DNA of 64,000 nt, from contig CANTUQ010000073.1 in the NCBI GenBank assembly GCA_947683425.1, positions 15,839,501 to 15,903,500 on the forward strand, in the 5' to 3' direction. Positions 42,901 to 55,810 of this stretch are shown in pieces. Within the stretch, counting starts at the first letter, position 1, and each line of letters begins with the position of its first letter. The notes below the pieces were generated by a model. It searched no databases. It was not told the origin of the DNA and saw only the letters and a program-made list of their open reading frames with translations. Position numbers and translations under genes: made by a program. The stretch comes from Excoecaria cochinchinensis. Its lineage: Eukaryota; Streptophyta; Magnoliopsida; Malpighiales; Euphorbiaceae.

Positions 42901-44937
42901 GTTGTGACTTAGAATATGAATTATTGAAATATGAGAATTTTATCTACCATTAGAACTTTATGAATATATATGTATTTGTTTAAGGAAATATAAAATTAGT
43001 TGTTAAGCTTTATCGAGTGATGATGCCTAATTATATGAATTGTTTAACCCATGAAAGAATACATAGTTAGTTTTGAATATGATAAGTGTGATTAGTGCTA
43101 CTGATATGCAAGTATATGAATGCATGTGCCTATATGAAAATAAAGGAAAATTATAAGAACTTTAATGGAATCATATGTGTATTTAACCTGTGTAGTTGGT
43201 TGTGGATAGATAGGCATGCCTATAGAGTTCTGATAGCTACAGCCCCATTGGTTCTGGACCTTGATCAGGTCCCCGTTTGGATCCTCAAGATCCTCAATGT
43301 GTACGGATCTTGCTTAAGATCCCCCAATGTGAAAATGTCTTAATGAGAAAACAAAAAAATTGCTTTTCGATTGTACCCTTGGGTACCCCCCAATGTGTTC
43401 TGTTCACTCACTTATCCACCCCCTTTGACTTAGCAGGCAATTAAAAGAAATAAAGAATGTGAATAATTGATATGTTTTTTGATGATTCACAAAAAGATAT
43501 GTGAATAAGCTTTAAATGTGTTTAATGATATATATTGATTGAGCTTGTACTATACGCACTTATATGTTTTGGATCCTTCATGGACACCTATGTGGAATTA
43601 TGTGGTATCTACGGGTACCTAAATGCATTTGTATCTGAAACTAACTGCAGTTAAATGAAAATAGATATAGCAAATAATGTTTATTCAAATAAGCATGTTT
43701 GAATGAATACTGATTGCATTAGAATTCGTATGTGAAAATCTCATGTCATTAATCTGTTCAAAAGTTATGAGTATGATTTCCTATATGGATTCCTTGTAGA
43801 GAATCATTGAAGTAATTGATATGCATATTTGCTATCGTTGATTTTTCAGTAAATGAATTCTATGAAGATATATATATTTGTTTATATGTTTAAAATGAGA
43901 ATACAGGTATGTTATGTGTTATCTACCTTCTGGACCTTAGCCTGGGTACTAAAGTAAGTATACTGGTAAGGAATTTATGTGCATTGTTGTTGGTTTTAAT
44001 GAATACAGTAATTTTATATCAATTAGTAAGTAAGGAAATATATGTGTATAAGGTGTTCTGTAGAACTGCGCGGTTTCAATTCCCCAACCATAGGGATATG
44101 TAGGAAGCTTGGGATAATTATTTCAAGCCCGAACAAAATCTGAGAATTGAAGTGTTTTGTTTAGTTTTGAACAAGTAATGGTTTGATTAAAAGAAATGTT
44201 TTGACTTAAGTATTGATACTGTAATTTGCATAGTTTTGGAAATATTCATAATAATGGGAATTTTTATACTTTATATTTCAATTTTTGAAAACGTATTTCG
44301 GGAATTCATGAGGTATAACTATTTATAAGATCATTAAGCGATTTTATGCAAACAATAAGTATGTATATTGTATTGTGATGAAAAGTAGTAAAGTATTTCT
44401 GTTTATGGTTTATAAAATGCATATGTGTGTGAAATGGCTTAAGCTTTCGTATGAGATTACTATTGCAATTCTGCGCTAACTCTAGCCGGTATCTTTATGC
44501 TTATGTATATATTGCTTATGCATGTATTTGTATCGATAGCCACTGTGAGTGATTGCCTGTTATTTGGGTGTCTCCGCTAAGCATTATCGCTTAGCACGGT
44601 TGTTTATCCGTGCAGGTTATGAGATCAAAGTTTTGTTCGTGCGATTCGCTGTGCCTTTGCCCAACAAGTTGGTAGAAGTCTATAGGAAGTGTTTTTTATT
44701 TTGGAATGTAATTAAGTTTCTTTATATAGAGCTTGTCGGGTTGTAATATTTGTTGTGTGTGAGTTATAGTTTGTTAGCTTATTAGGCATATGATGTATAT
44801 GTCTTTAGTGGTTTGGTTCTAAGAAATTTTATTGTTCGATTTTCTGTTATGCTTTCGTGTGGTAGCACCCTCCACTCACCTTAGCACTTGTCTACCTTTT
44901 CTTTCGGCATGCCATGTGAGGGGTTTGGGGTGTTACA
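42901..44937 (+). mobile_element. Family A element A2, 5' LTR (3' part)
   Basis: It is collinear with A1 from 'gacttagaatatgaa' (A1 21664) to the end ggggtgttaca, and the PBS follows. The hairpins GGATCTT-gctt-AAGATCC (43305-43322) and CTAAGCA..CGCTTAG (44577-44594) are present. The first 1.3 kb of the LTR is missing to the left of the Athila-like insertion. Confidence 0.82.
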
Positions 44938-46195
44938 TTTAGTGGTATTAGAGCCCCGGTTTAGTCAGTTCTGGTTGGCTAAGTGTTTCGAAGTGTGTCT
45001 GTATAGTTTAGCGTTGGCTAGAGCAGATGACGTTGTTCTTCCTATATGTGTTGGGAATGGGAACCTCCCGACTAGATAAAGTGTTTAGTTAAGTGTTGGC
45101 TAGGTGGGCCACGATCTACCTGCCTTGAAATTGTTATGTGTGTGTACGATTTAGAATGTGTTTGTTAAATGAGTTATCAGAGGTTCGGTTAGAATTTGTT
45201 TAGATACTAGATGGTTTAAAGAGAAGGTTTCATAGAATTCCTTAAAGTATATTGATAAATGGTTATCTTTATGGGAATAGATATTTGGTGTTTGAATTGG
45301 AAGAATATTTTGATTTTGTAAGATTATGGTGATGCTCTGTATGCATGTCAGCTATCTTCTTGAAAATTATTTGAACATAAGCATATTGAACCATTGGGAT
45401 GGGAAAAGTACATTATTATAGCGTCAATTGCATTTCTGCATCATATTGCATACATGAACCATCACATCCTCTTTTGATCACACATGAGAAGCATTTGTGA
45501 ATGTGTTTTGATGGAGAGAAAGCTGACAGGGTGTACATTGAGTATTGATATTATGATTAAGTGTGTGATTTAAGAGCATAGTAGCTGTTAAGGAAAATGT
45601 ATTGTGTATATAGTCTGAGTTGAGTAAAAAGAGTTTTCTGGAATTTTGCATAAATGAATTTGAAAGGATTTTTGGAGTAAGATATGAGTATTATTAGTAA
45701 AGGAAGTAGCATGTGTGCCTAATGTTTTTGAAGTATGAAGGAAACGTGTGGTAAATGTTGTAAGTTAAATGGTTTGTATATGAGGTGTATGTGCTTTTGT
45801 TTCTGATTGGTGGTGAAAGTAATGATTTTTCTGATGAATATGATCGATTTGGACGTAAGAGAATGAGAAGATAAGTATGAGGTTTAGTTAAGTCAATTTT
45901 ATGAGTTTGAGTTTAGTAGTGAAAGAGGAAAATTTATGATTTGTATAGTCATCCCGATTTAAAAGAAGTGGTTTGAGAGTATAGTGATGAGAATAAGTTA
46001 TGGCAAGTGAGTATGTTAAAAGCGAAGTGTTTGGGAATAAGTGAAATGTATGTGTTATAAGTGTAGAGCATAGATGTTATATGATGATATAGAAGTGGTC
46101 AGTGAGAATGACAGTGAATTGAAGTTTAGCCTTCGGATTATTTTTTTTCGATGTAACTGAATTTCGAAAATGAAATTCTGTTAGGAGGAAAGAAT
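44938..46195 (+). mobile_element. A2 interior: PBS, non-coding body, PPT
   Basis: PBS TGGTATTAGAGC (44943-44954; one change from the B1/C1 type). The body matches the A1 interior over its length and again has no coding region of note. A decayed pre-PPT hairpin GAATTTCG-AAAA-TGAAATTC (46159-46178) precedes PPT gttaggaggaaagaat. Two collinear non-coding copies show that A is a family with this design, not one deletion product. Confidence 0.78.
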
Positions 46196-48623
46196 TGTAA
46201 CAACCCGAAAAGTACCCTGGAAGGATTTGTGCATAACAAGGAATTATTGACAACTAAAGTTATGTAAGTTAAAGTGTTAGGTATGTTAAATGGACAATTT
46301 AAGAATTAATGTAAGAGTTTTGGTAAGTGCAGCCAATGGTAAAATTGTGAAGCATGGAACCAGGACTTGATTGAAAGGATAAAAATTAATTCAGTGCCAA
46401 TGTGAATGATTATTAAGTTATAAATCTTAATGCATAAGGATGTGAGACTTGAGGGATTGAAAGGAGAATTTGACATAAATATCTAACTTGGACCAATGGC
46501 AAGGTGACACATGGCAAGGAGATAAGAAGGGGTATAAAAGAAGAGAGAGAAGGAGAGAGAGGGCAGAATATCCCCTCTCTCGTTCTCCTATTATCCTCCC
46601 TCTTCTTCTTCTTCTTCTCCTTCTTGCTTCAAAGCCATTTTGCTCTTCCTTAGATCAAAGCCCAAGATTTAGATGATGTATTATTGCAAGTTCAAGTGAT
46701 TTGAGTGAAGAATTTGTTATGGAAGGGTAAGTTTTGAGTTTTGATTCCCTATATTTCTTTGATTAGCAAAAACCCTAGATTTATGTTTTGTGTATTTGTG
46801 TGTGATTGATGAGGTTTTTTGATGAGAAAGGCCTTGGATGAGTGTGGGAGCAAGAAAGATCAACCAAGGAAGCTTTTAGGAGAAAAGGAGATGAGGTTTG
46901 GGATTTTGTTATTTGATTTGGGGTTTTGATTTAATATTCTGGAAATTTATGGGGATAAAGTTGTTTGAGTATGTTTAAATGCTATGGGTTTTGACTTACT
47001 TGTGTTGAGATGCTTGGAATGTGGTATAAAAAGTTAGGTTTTATGTTTTTTATGATGATTTGAATGTTTAATTTGAGTTGTATTGAATTTTTGTTTGATT
47101 TGGGGAGTTTTGGGTATGATTTCGGAAGAAAGGATTTCTTCAGTTTTGCTTGAGTTCTGGAAAATGTGACTTGGCACATGGTTTCGTCATGAGTCATGAC
47201 GATCGTCACGAGTCATCACAACCGTCACGAGTCGTGACGACCGTCATGATTCATGACTATTGTCTCTAGTCGTGACAGTAAGCAACTGTCATGAGTCTTA
47301 ACATTGAGCACGATTCGTGACAGCTTCCTATCCCGTAGGGTAAGCTTGGCCAGTGGCCACTGTCGTGAGCGCGACCTCCTGTTGCGATCGCGATAGCCCT
47401 CTTTGCCTTAAAAGTGTTTTTGCTAAATTCCCTAATTGCATGGTTTCTCTCTTGTGTTGTGCATATATGTGACTTAGAATATGAATTATTGAAATATGAT
47501 AATTTTATCTACCATTAGTGCTTGATGAATATATATGTATTTGTTTAAGGAAATATAAACTTATTTGTTAAGCTTTATCGAGTGCATGATGATGCGTAAT
47601 TATATGAATTGTTTAACCCATGAAAGAATACATGGTTAGTTTTGAATATGATAAGTGTGATTAGTGCTACTGATATGCAAGTATATGAATGCATGTGCCT
47701 ATATGAAAATAAAGGAATGTTATAAGAACTTTAATGGAAACATATGTGTATTTAGCCTGCGTAGTTGGTTGTGGATAGATAGGCATGCCTATAGAGTTCT
47801 CATAGCTGCAGCCCTTTGGTTCTGGACCCTGATCAGGTCACCGTATACATGGTTAGTTTTGAATATGATAAGTGTGATTAGTGCTACTGATATGCAAGTA
47901 TATGAATGCATGTGCCTATATGAAAATAAAGGAATGCTATAAGAACTTTAATGGAAACATATGTGTATTTAGCCTGCGTAGTTGGTTGTGGATAGATAGG
48001 CATGCCTATAGAGTTCTCATAGCTGCAGCCCTTTGGTTCTGGACCCTGATCAGGTCACCGTTTGGATCCTCGTGATCCTCAATGTGTATGGATCTTGCTT
48101 AAGATCCCCCAGTATGAAAACATTTTGATGAGAAAATAAAGATGTTGCTTTTCGATTGTACCCTTGGGTACCCCCAATGTGTTCTGTTCACTTGCTTATC
48201 CACCCCCTTTGACTTAGCAAACGATTAAAAGAAATAAAGAATGTCAATAATTGATATGTTTTTCGATGATTCGCGAAAAGATATGTGAATAAGCTTCGAA
48301 TGTGTTTATTGATATATATTGATTGAGCTTGTGCTATACGCACTTATATGTTTTGGATCCTTCATGGGCAACTATATGGAATTGTGTGGTATCTACGGGT
48401 ACCTAAATGCTTTTGTATCTGAAACTAACTGTAGTTAAATGAAAAGAGATATAGCAAATAATGTTTATTCAAATAAGCATGTTTGAATGAATACTGATTG
48501 CATAAGAATTCGTATGTGAAAAACGCATGTCATTAATCTGTTCAAAAGTTATGAGTATAATTGCCTATATGGATTCATTGTAGAGAATCATTGAAGTAAT
48601 TGATATGCATATTTGCTATCGTT
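46196..48623 (+). mobile_element. A2 3' LTR, first part
   Basis: It starts tgtaacaacccgaaaagtac, with TATAAAAG at 46533-46540 and a CTT run at 46600-46624. An array of gtcacgagtcgtgacgacc units plus tcgtgagcgcgac and tgcgatcgcgatag units lies at 47181-47400, and a 217-bp tandem duplication at 47631-48064. It is cut at 48623 by the C2 LTR. Confidence 0.85.
47631..48064 (+). repeat. 217-bp tandem duplication inside A2 3' LTR
   Basis: 'catggttagttttgaatatg' occurs at 47631 and 47848 and the two units are almost identical through 'gatcaggtcaccgt'. The other A LTRs have one copy, so the duplication is private to this LTR and recent. Confidence 0.88.
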
Positions 48624-51068
48624 GGTAACAACCCGAATTACACCCTAGTAGGATTTATGGTGTAATTGTATAGTAAGAGTACAAGGAATTTGACAAAGAA
48701 TAAGATTAAGAGTATTTAAGGACCTAATAGAAGAGGTAAATTAAATTTTAGAAAAGAAGTTGAGTGGAAGGACTAATAGGGAATTGAGATAAGGAGTAAG
48801 TGGGAAATTTGATTGAGTGGAACATGTGGCAGATTTTAGACATGTGTCTTGCTGTGAGCTTGCCACCTAGGCAGCCACATGCAAGAAGTATTGAAGTTAG
48901 TGGGAAAATCTGTCTCATTCCACTCACAATCAGATTTTCTACTTCACCATTCTCATTCTCTCGTGGGTTCTTCTCTCCTCTTCCTTTCTTCATTCTGATT
49001 TTTGATTCTTCAAGTTATATTATTGCTATAATTGGATGGTTTGAAGAGGTTACCGTGTGAACTAAGAGGTAAGTGTATTGGATTTGTGTTTCTGTTTCTA
49101 CCCCTTCTTGTGGTTTGTTGGTTGAGTAAATGGATTAAGAGTTTGTTTTGATTTGGGTATTGCAAGAAGCTGAGGCTAGAAGAAAGGAAAAGGGCAAGGA
49201 CAAGATCTGATATGGGGTGTCTCGGCTGCTCTTCTAGAGGTAGGGATCGTGTGTCCCTTTGATTTTTGCATGTGTAGTGAAATTATGATGTTGGGTCAAT
49301 TGATGCATGTTAATGTGTTTAATTGATATTTGATATAATGGAAATGTAAATTGGATGTGTGTTGAAGTGTTAATTGAATTGCCTTGAGTAAAATATAGTG
49401 ACCATGTATGAACACTAGTTGTAGGGGAAAACTCTGCTCAGATTGTATCAGACCTCCGAGTGATGTTTTGTCTATAAGTGGAGTTTCACGATTCCAATTT
49501 AAGTGATCGTGGTTTCATTAGAACTATTACTTCCATATCTATATACGTCCCTGAAATGACTATGATCTAATTCTGGCTTTAAGTGTCCCAAACATATGCC
49601 ATAACGTAAGTGTCTCTATTCAGGCGGGTCCATTGGAACAGTATAGATTATTTAGGTCTTATCTTATGTTTTATATGTCCAAATGACCTGTAACTTCTTC
49701 CATTGGAAAGATAACTTCCTAGGAAACAATTGTTAAGAAGGACACTATGTCTAAAAATAAGGTCTAGAGGGTCGTTTAGGCGATGCATCTTTCAAGTGAA
49801 AACCAGTCTCGAAGGGTTCCTGAGGTGAGCTACTGTCGCGATCGCGACATAGTCACGACCTCGCGACAGAACAACACCTATTTAGCCTTTTATTCTTCAT
49901 TTTGATCCCATGGTTGGCATGATTCATTTTCCACCTTTACCCCCCTCTAGTTTGAGTATTTTTGTGTTTATCCTTGCCGAAATGCACCCGAACTCCTCTT
50001 TAAGTTCCTATAACTTATCCAATTCATGTGTAACATCATGATATGAATATATGAATGTGTTTGAATATGTATTTTATATATCATAGGTGTTTTCTAGTAG
50101 GAATTATATATGTATTTCTTGGATTGTTTAGCATGTATATGAATTGAGTGAGATGTGATTGCAATTAGATACGTGAATATGTGTTGTAGTAATTAGAGTG
50201 TTAGCGAGCCTGAAGTGTCAAGTTAGTAGATATATAAGCATGCTTATAAAGGGTTTGGTGCAGCTGCTCAGTAGACTCACATGGGTCTTTTGCTTAGAGA
50301 TTTCGGTCTCTTTTGTTACCTTTGGTTATTCGAATGTTTTCAGACTTATGTCTTTTGTTTTAGATACTGAATTTCATCTGTATCTTTTGTACCCGTATCC
50401 ATAGTTTGTGAGAGTTCAGGCTTCTTCTTGTTTGTTTTTGTCATGATCGAGCTTATGCTATTGATAATGGAATGATTATTTTTAGCATGTCATATTAATG
50501 CTTTTGGCTTAGTTATGTTAGTCATGTGGACATGATATTGTTAAGATTCAGTTATGTGATATGTAAATAAGAATGTTATGGTGCTTTGAGCATGTTAGTT
50601 TTGATAAGATTGCATTGTACATGTTATACTTTTGTATTGATATTGCGATGACGCCTTGGCATAATATGTATATATTGTTATGCGTGCTTGTACATTCCTT
50701 TGTTTTTGTTGTGTACATCCCCACTAAGCATTATCGCTTTGTACGGATGTTTAATTCCGTGTAGGTTTGCAGGATTGGTTTGGTTTTGGAGTCGCGCATC
50801 TGCTGGCCACTAGAAGTTGAAGTTTTCTTTTTGTACTAGTATAAGGATAAGTTGTTTAGTCCAGTTGTTGCTTGTACATTTTGTAACATTTTGTAAGGCA
50901 TGAAATTATGATATGTAATGTAATGACTTGTATATGTATAGTTTATAAGTTCAGTAATGCAAGTATATATGTTATTTATGAGTGCTTCCGCTTTAGCTCT
51001 TGCTTGAATGTTTGTGTTGGCATGTCTGGCAACCCGACATTCCTTTCGAGGGGTATCGGGGTGTTACA
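48624..51068 (+). mobile_element. Family C solo LTR (C2)
   Basis: It runs from gtaacaacccgaattacac to gggtatcggggtgttaca, full-length compared with the C1 5' LTR. No interior follows. It contains a tgtcgcgatcgcgacatag unit (49837-49856), the hairpin AGAGAT-TTCG-GTCTCT (50296-50311) and a decayed CTAAGCA hairpin (50724-50741). Flanks are not a 5-bp target duplication: 199 bases of A LTR before it (48425-48623) are repeated after it (51069-51268). Confidence 0.82.
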
Positions 51069-52364
51069 CTAACTGCAGTTAAATGAAAAGAGATATAGCA
51101 AATAATGTTTATTCAAATAAGCATGTTTGAATGAATACTGATTGCATAAGAATTCTTATGTGAAAAACGCATGTCATTAATCTGTTCAAAAGTTATGAGT
51201 ATGATTGCCTATATGGATTCGTTGTAGAGAATCATTGAAGTAATTTATATGCATATTTGCTATCATTGATTTTTCAGTAAATGAATATATAAATATATAT
51301 ATATTTGTTTATATGTTTAAAATGAGAATACAGGTATGTTATGTGTTATCTACCTTCTGGACCTTAGCTTGGGTACTAAAGTAAGTATACTGGTAAGGAA
51401 TTTATATGCATTGTTGTTGGTTTTAATGAATAAAGTAATTTTATATCGATTAGTAAGTAAGGGAATATATGTGTATAAGGTGTTCTTTAGAACTATGTGG
51501 TTCTGATTCCCCAACCATAGGGATACGTAGGAAGCTTGGGATAATTATTTCAAGCTCGAACCAAATCTGAGAATTGAAGTGTTTTGTTTAGTTTTGAACA
51601 AGTAATGGTTTGATCAAAAGAAATGTTTTGACTTAAGTATTGATACTGTAATTTGCATGGTTTTGGAAATATTCATAATACTGGGAATTTTTAGACTTTA
51701 TATTTTGATTTTCGAAAACGTATTTCAGGAATTCATGAGGTATAACTATTTATAAGATCATTAAGCGATTTTATGCAAACGATAAGTATGTATATTGTAT
51801 TGTGATAAATGTAGTAAAGTATTTATGTTTATGGTTTATAAAATGCATATGCGTGTGAAATGGCTCAAGCTTTCGTATGAGATTACTGTTGCAATTCTGT
51901 GCTAACTCTAGCCGGTATCTTTATGCTTATGTATATATTACTTTTGCATGTATTAGTATCGATAGCCACTGTGAATGGCTGCCTGTTATTTGTGTATCCC
52001 CGCTAAGCATTATCGCTTAGCCCGGTTGTTTATCCGTGCAGGTTAGGGATCCAAGTTTAGTTGTGAGGTCCGCTGTGTCTTTGGCCAACAAGTCGATAGA
52101 AGTTTATAGGAAGTGTTTTTTATTTTGGAATGTAATTAAGTTTCTTTGTGTAGAGTTTGTCGGGTTGTAATATTTGTTGTGTGTGAGTTATAGTCTGTTG
52201 GCTTATTAGGCATGTGATGTATATGTCTTTAGTGGTTTGGTTCTAAGAAATTTTATTATTCGGTTTTCTATTATGTTTTCATGTGGTAGCACCCTCCACT
52301 CACCTTAGCACTTTCCTACCTTTTCTTCCGGTATGCTACGTCAGGGGTGGTTTGGGGTGTTACA
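51069..52364 (+). mobile_element. A2 3' LTR, second part
   Basis: It begins with the repeated A segment 'ctaactgcagttaaatg' and runs to the LTR end ttggggtgttaca at 52364, including the CTAAGCA..CGCTTAG hairpin (52003-52020). It then meets reversed Tat pol DNA, the target of this A insertion or of its partner copy. Confidence 0.82.
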
Positions 52365-52946
52365 GGTCGACTATTTTATTAAGGATCTGATTGTACCCCA
52401 CGAAGCTATACATCGTGAAAGCAGCTACGCTGTATACTAGCACGTCGATGTGGGGCAGCGGAAAGTCATCTTTCGAACAAGCTTTATTCAAATCTCGATA
52501 GTCCACACACACGTGCACTTTACTGTTCTTCTTGGCTACCGGGATGACATTGGCCAACCAGGTTGGATACTGCACTTTAATCAAGAACCTGGTCGCGATC
52601 TGTTTATGAATTTCTTCTTTAACTTTCTCTGCCCATTCTGGCCTGACTCTCCTAAGCTTTTGCTTGATTGGCTTATGGTCTGGGTATATTGGGATGGCAT
52701 GCTCTGTAATTTTACAGTCTACTACCGGCATATCTTCATAGGTCCAGGCAAAGACTTTTTCTTATTTTCTTAAAATTCTCTCAAATTTGGACCTCTCATC
52801 AGGAGATATACTAAACGCTATTAAGATTTCTTTTGGATTTTCCGAAGTTCCGAGATTAAATGGAGTGGCATCAGTTGAATCAATGTCAAATATAAATGAA
52901 TCATTATCATGATTATGCATATTGAAATCATCAGAAACATCGCACA
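52365..52946 (-). pseudogene. Tat pol scrap, minus strand (linker and start of reverse transcriptase)
   Basis: On the minus strand it matches T2 57470-58060. First the linker CDVSDDFNMHNHDNDSFIFDI and ENPKEILIAFSISPDE, then, after a frameshift near 52750, ITEHAIPIYPDHKPIKQKLRR, NVIPVAKKNSKVHVCVDYRD and DDFPLPHIDVLV. It stops within the TMYSFVGYNQI block, which has lost residues relative to T2. The catalytic YVDD part is absent. The A2 LTR end truncates it on the left and the F2 LTR on the right. Confidence 0.8.
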
Positions 52947-53876
52947 TGTAACACCCACTACCCATACGTAGGGGAACCCATCCGCGAGGGAGTGAGAACC
53001 CGTACAAGCAGGGGTGTCACACCAAACAGAATGGAGCAAACATACATTCACATAATATCAACAAACATATAAACAGCGAAAATTAAAACTTTAATTTTCG
53101 ACTGAGCATTCATTCATGATATAACAATATTCAATTACAAAACTGTTCTGATACCAACATAATTACATCATTCAGAGATACATAGCGAAAGCTTAACAAA
53201 ACTAATTACAAAGAGAGATCACTATTACAAAATAATGATGATACAAAAATACACTAAGTCCTATCAACCATCTCACTGTGTTGGCTTGACTGGCGGCGAC
53301 TCTCCCAAAAGCTATACACCTTCCGCACCTGCACGGGTGAAAACACCGTGCTAAGCGATAACGCTTAATGGGAAAACAAACAACAATAATATGGATGGCC
53401 ATTCACAATGGTCATCGAGGCAAATCACATACGATATGGCATACTTATAATCATAAGATATAATCACAATAGAATTCCATTCATAACCATTCAAAGGTTC
53501 AATAAACATATTCATATGCCAACAGATTCATATGCTCATATTAGAGTCGTTTAGATTCAATTACTTATAATCATACTCATTCGGATTCACAAACTTATAT
53601 TCATGACAGAACAAATCATAACACCTGTTGACTCACAGTAATGGATAATGAGTAAACGCATAGCGGTACCTTACGGGTACGAATTGACGCATGATGGTAC
53701 TTTATGGGTACGAATCGGAAAACAATATCATATTTTCTCTTTTCAAAACATTTTACAAAGGGGATCTTAAACAAGATCCGTACACATTGAAGTTCGCGAG
53801 GAACTAAACGGGGACCTGATCAGGGTCCAGAACAGTACAGAGGCTGTAGCAAAAGGACTCTTTTAGGCATGCCTAA
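52947..53876 (-). mobile_element. Reversed LTR fragment F2 (3' part)
   Basis: The minus-strand end is tgggtgttaca at 52947. The piece holds the CTAAGCG hairpin (53351-53368, loop TTAT on the minus strand), a CCAT-TGTGA-ATGG hairpin before it, and GGATCTT-gtt-TAAGATCC near 53764-53781, so it is the 3' part of a Tekay-like LTR close to D. It stops at 53876 where the T2 LTR begins, just as F1 stops at T1. Confidence 0.75.
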
Positions 53877-55791
53877 TGTAGACACCGGGTCCCGAGTAGC
53901 CTTGATCAGGATTACCCGATGATGAAATTTATCTATACCGGCTTATAGGCAAAAAGATTGGAGCTCGGAAGTGATTTTCCTTGTCGTTTGTTTTTCTCGA
54001 AAATGAGTAAAGAGTGTATTTTACAAATATTTTTAAAATTGTTTTGGAGAAGAAAAAGTGTGTTTTAGGTTGATGGTGTTTCATGAAAAAAAAATGTATT
54101 TTTCGCGAAGGTCAGGGCGCGCGCGCCCGCGCGGAGCGCTTGCCCGGGCGCTAGGTGGCGCGCAGTGCCCAGCTCGAGCGACGCTTCGTGCGCGCAGTCG
54201 CCCCACTTTTGCCCCATTTCGCCCATTTTCGACCCCGACTCTATTTTGAACGATTTTGGACGGTTTTTGGGGAGTTTTTGGGTGTTAAAAGTGTAGAAAA
54301 AATTTAGAAAAGAAAAGGACGAATTAGAAAGATTTTGGAGAGAAAAAAACTGAATTTTTGAGCTTTTTAGTTGAGAGAAAAAATCAATCTTACACACTTG
54401 CTTCCAAGGGTGATTTTTCAAGTTTCCAAGTTATTTTTCAAGCATTTTTCACAAGGAAAAGACAAGGAATTCAACACTTCTACCTTCAATTCTTCAAGAT
54501 TAAATTTGAGGGTAATTATTCATTGCTTAACTCCTTAATTCTCTTGTTGATTTTAATTTCTTTTGTTTCCAATTAACTTTTAAACATGTAAATTCTCTTA
54601 GTCCCCATATTCTTCTTATTATTTTATCTTCAATTATTCATATAACAAGTAAACTCTTTTAAATCCTATTATATTTTCATGTCAAATTGTTTTTTACACA
54701 TATCAATATTTTAATTTTTACTCATAGTCGTTATTATAATTATTTATTTGATATGCTGAGCATGGTTAATATTTTTTTATTCTTATGCATGTTAAATTGC
54801 ATCATAATTATTTTATGCATGTTATAGTATCTTATGCATGTTATATTTTCATTATACCTATTATCTTTTATGTCATATTATTTATTTGGGTTAATTTCTA
54901 ACATGAATTTCATTTTTATTTTTGGTTGCAAATTGTTATTTTATTCTTATTTGAGCATCCATGCACGTGAAGGAGGTGATGCGGGGTTCGGTATCTTCTT
55001 TATACATTTTAATTCTCATTTTGTTTAAATTTTTAATTTCCTTGTATTTATTCATTAAGTAAAATGGTTTTTTATGCACGCCCAAAAAAAAATCACAAAA
55101 ATATTTCTACGAAATTAAACTTGGATTTTTCATAATAAATGGGACCAATGTCCTAGTTTTCATCCCAAATAAGTCACCACATCCAAAATGTTTTCTCTAA
55201 ATACACATGCGGGGACCAAAGTCCTCATAGTTAATAAATTCCCTGGTTTTATGTATGTTTGCACTTTTTTTTAAATGGGAGTTGTATTCTGCTCCTAGTA
55301 TTATTGTAATTTACTTTTAATATTTTACTGCTTTCGATGTGAATATTTGTGCCTTTTAATTAAAATTGCATCATGTGGAGAGAGAGCAAACTAATAAACT
55401 CAAAATCAAATTGTAAAATTAATCAAGGTAGAAATAGAAGAGAAGTCCCGAACCCATCTCTGGTCTTTGGGCTCAAAGAGGCTAGAGGTTTACCCTCCAA
55501 GACACCTCTTATGTCACGAGACTTAGACATCAAATCCTAGGCTCCAAGGGAGAGAGGTTCTTCCTCCAAGACTCCTTTGGCTTGCCCAAAATGGATAAAA
55601 GCGCTGTCTTAGGCTCTCCGAGGCGAGAGAAACTTTCCCAATGTTTTATTAGGTGGTGACTCCATGAAACCTCCTTGTTGCCCAAAATAGACGCACTTGT
55701 AATTCGTTGTAAGTTGTCAACGGACCTCAAATGCCCGATCGCCCTCGGGCGAGCGGTCAGAGGGGCGGCCGCGGGTCTGGCGCGCGTCACA
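53877..55791 (+). mobile_element. Tat-type element T2, 5' LTR
   Basis: It starts tgtagacaccgggtcccgag and ends ctggcgcgcgtcaca. It is shorter than T1's (1.92 kb) but collinear: GC-rich patch (54110-54200), T-rich leader, CAAT-loop hairpins (55142-55155 and 55210-55226) and the 'ggtctttgggctcaaagagg' tail. Repeats of the phrase 'aggttt/cctccaagacacctc' occur in the tail (55480-55570). Confidence 0.87.
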
Positions 55792-55792
55792 G

Positions 55793-55810
55793 TTGTGACT
55801 CCACTGGGGA
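55793..55810 (+). promoter_or_regulatory. Primer binding site of T2, decayed
   Basis: TTGTGACTCCACTGGGGA, the T1 PBS with three substitutions. It probably could not pair well with the primer tRNA now. Confidence 0.7.

Noticed and set aside
54058..54421. ORFs on both strands in the GC-rich patch of the T2 LTR
   Set aside because: Opposite-strand overlap over low-complexity GC-rich LTR DNA; nothing recognisable.
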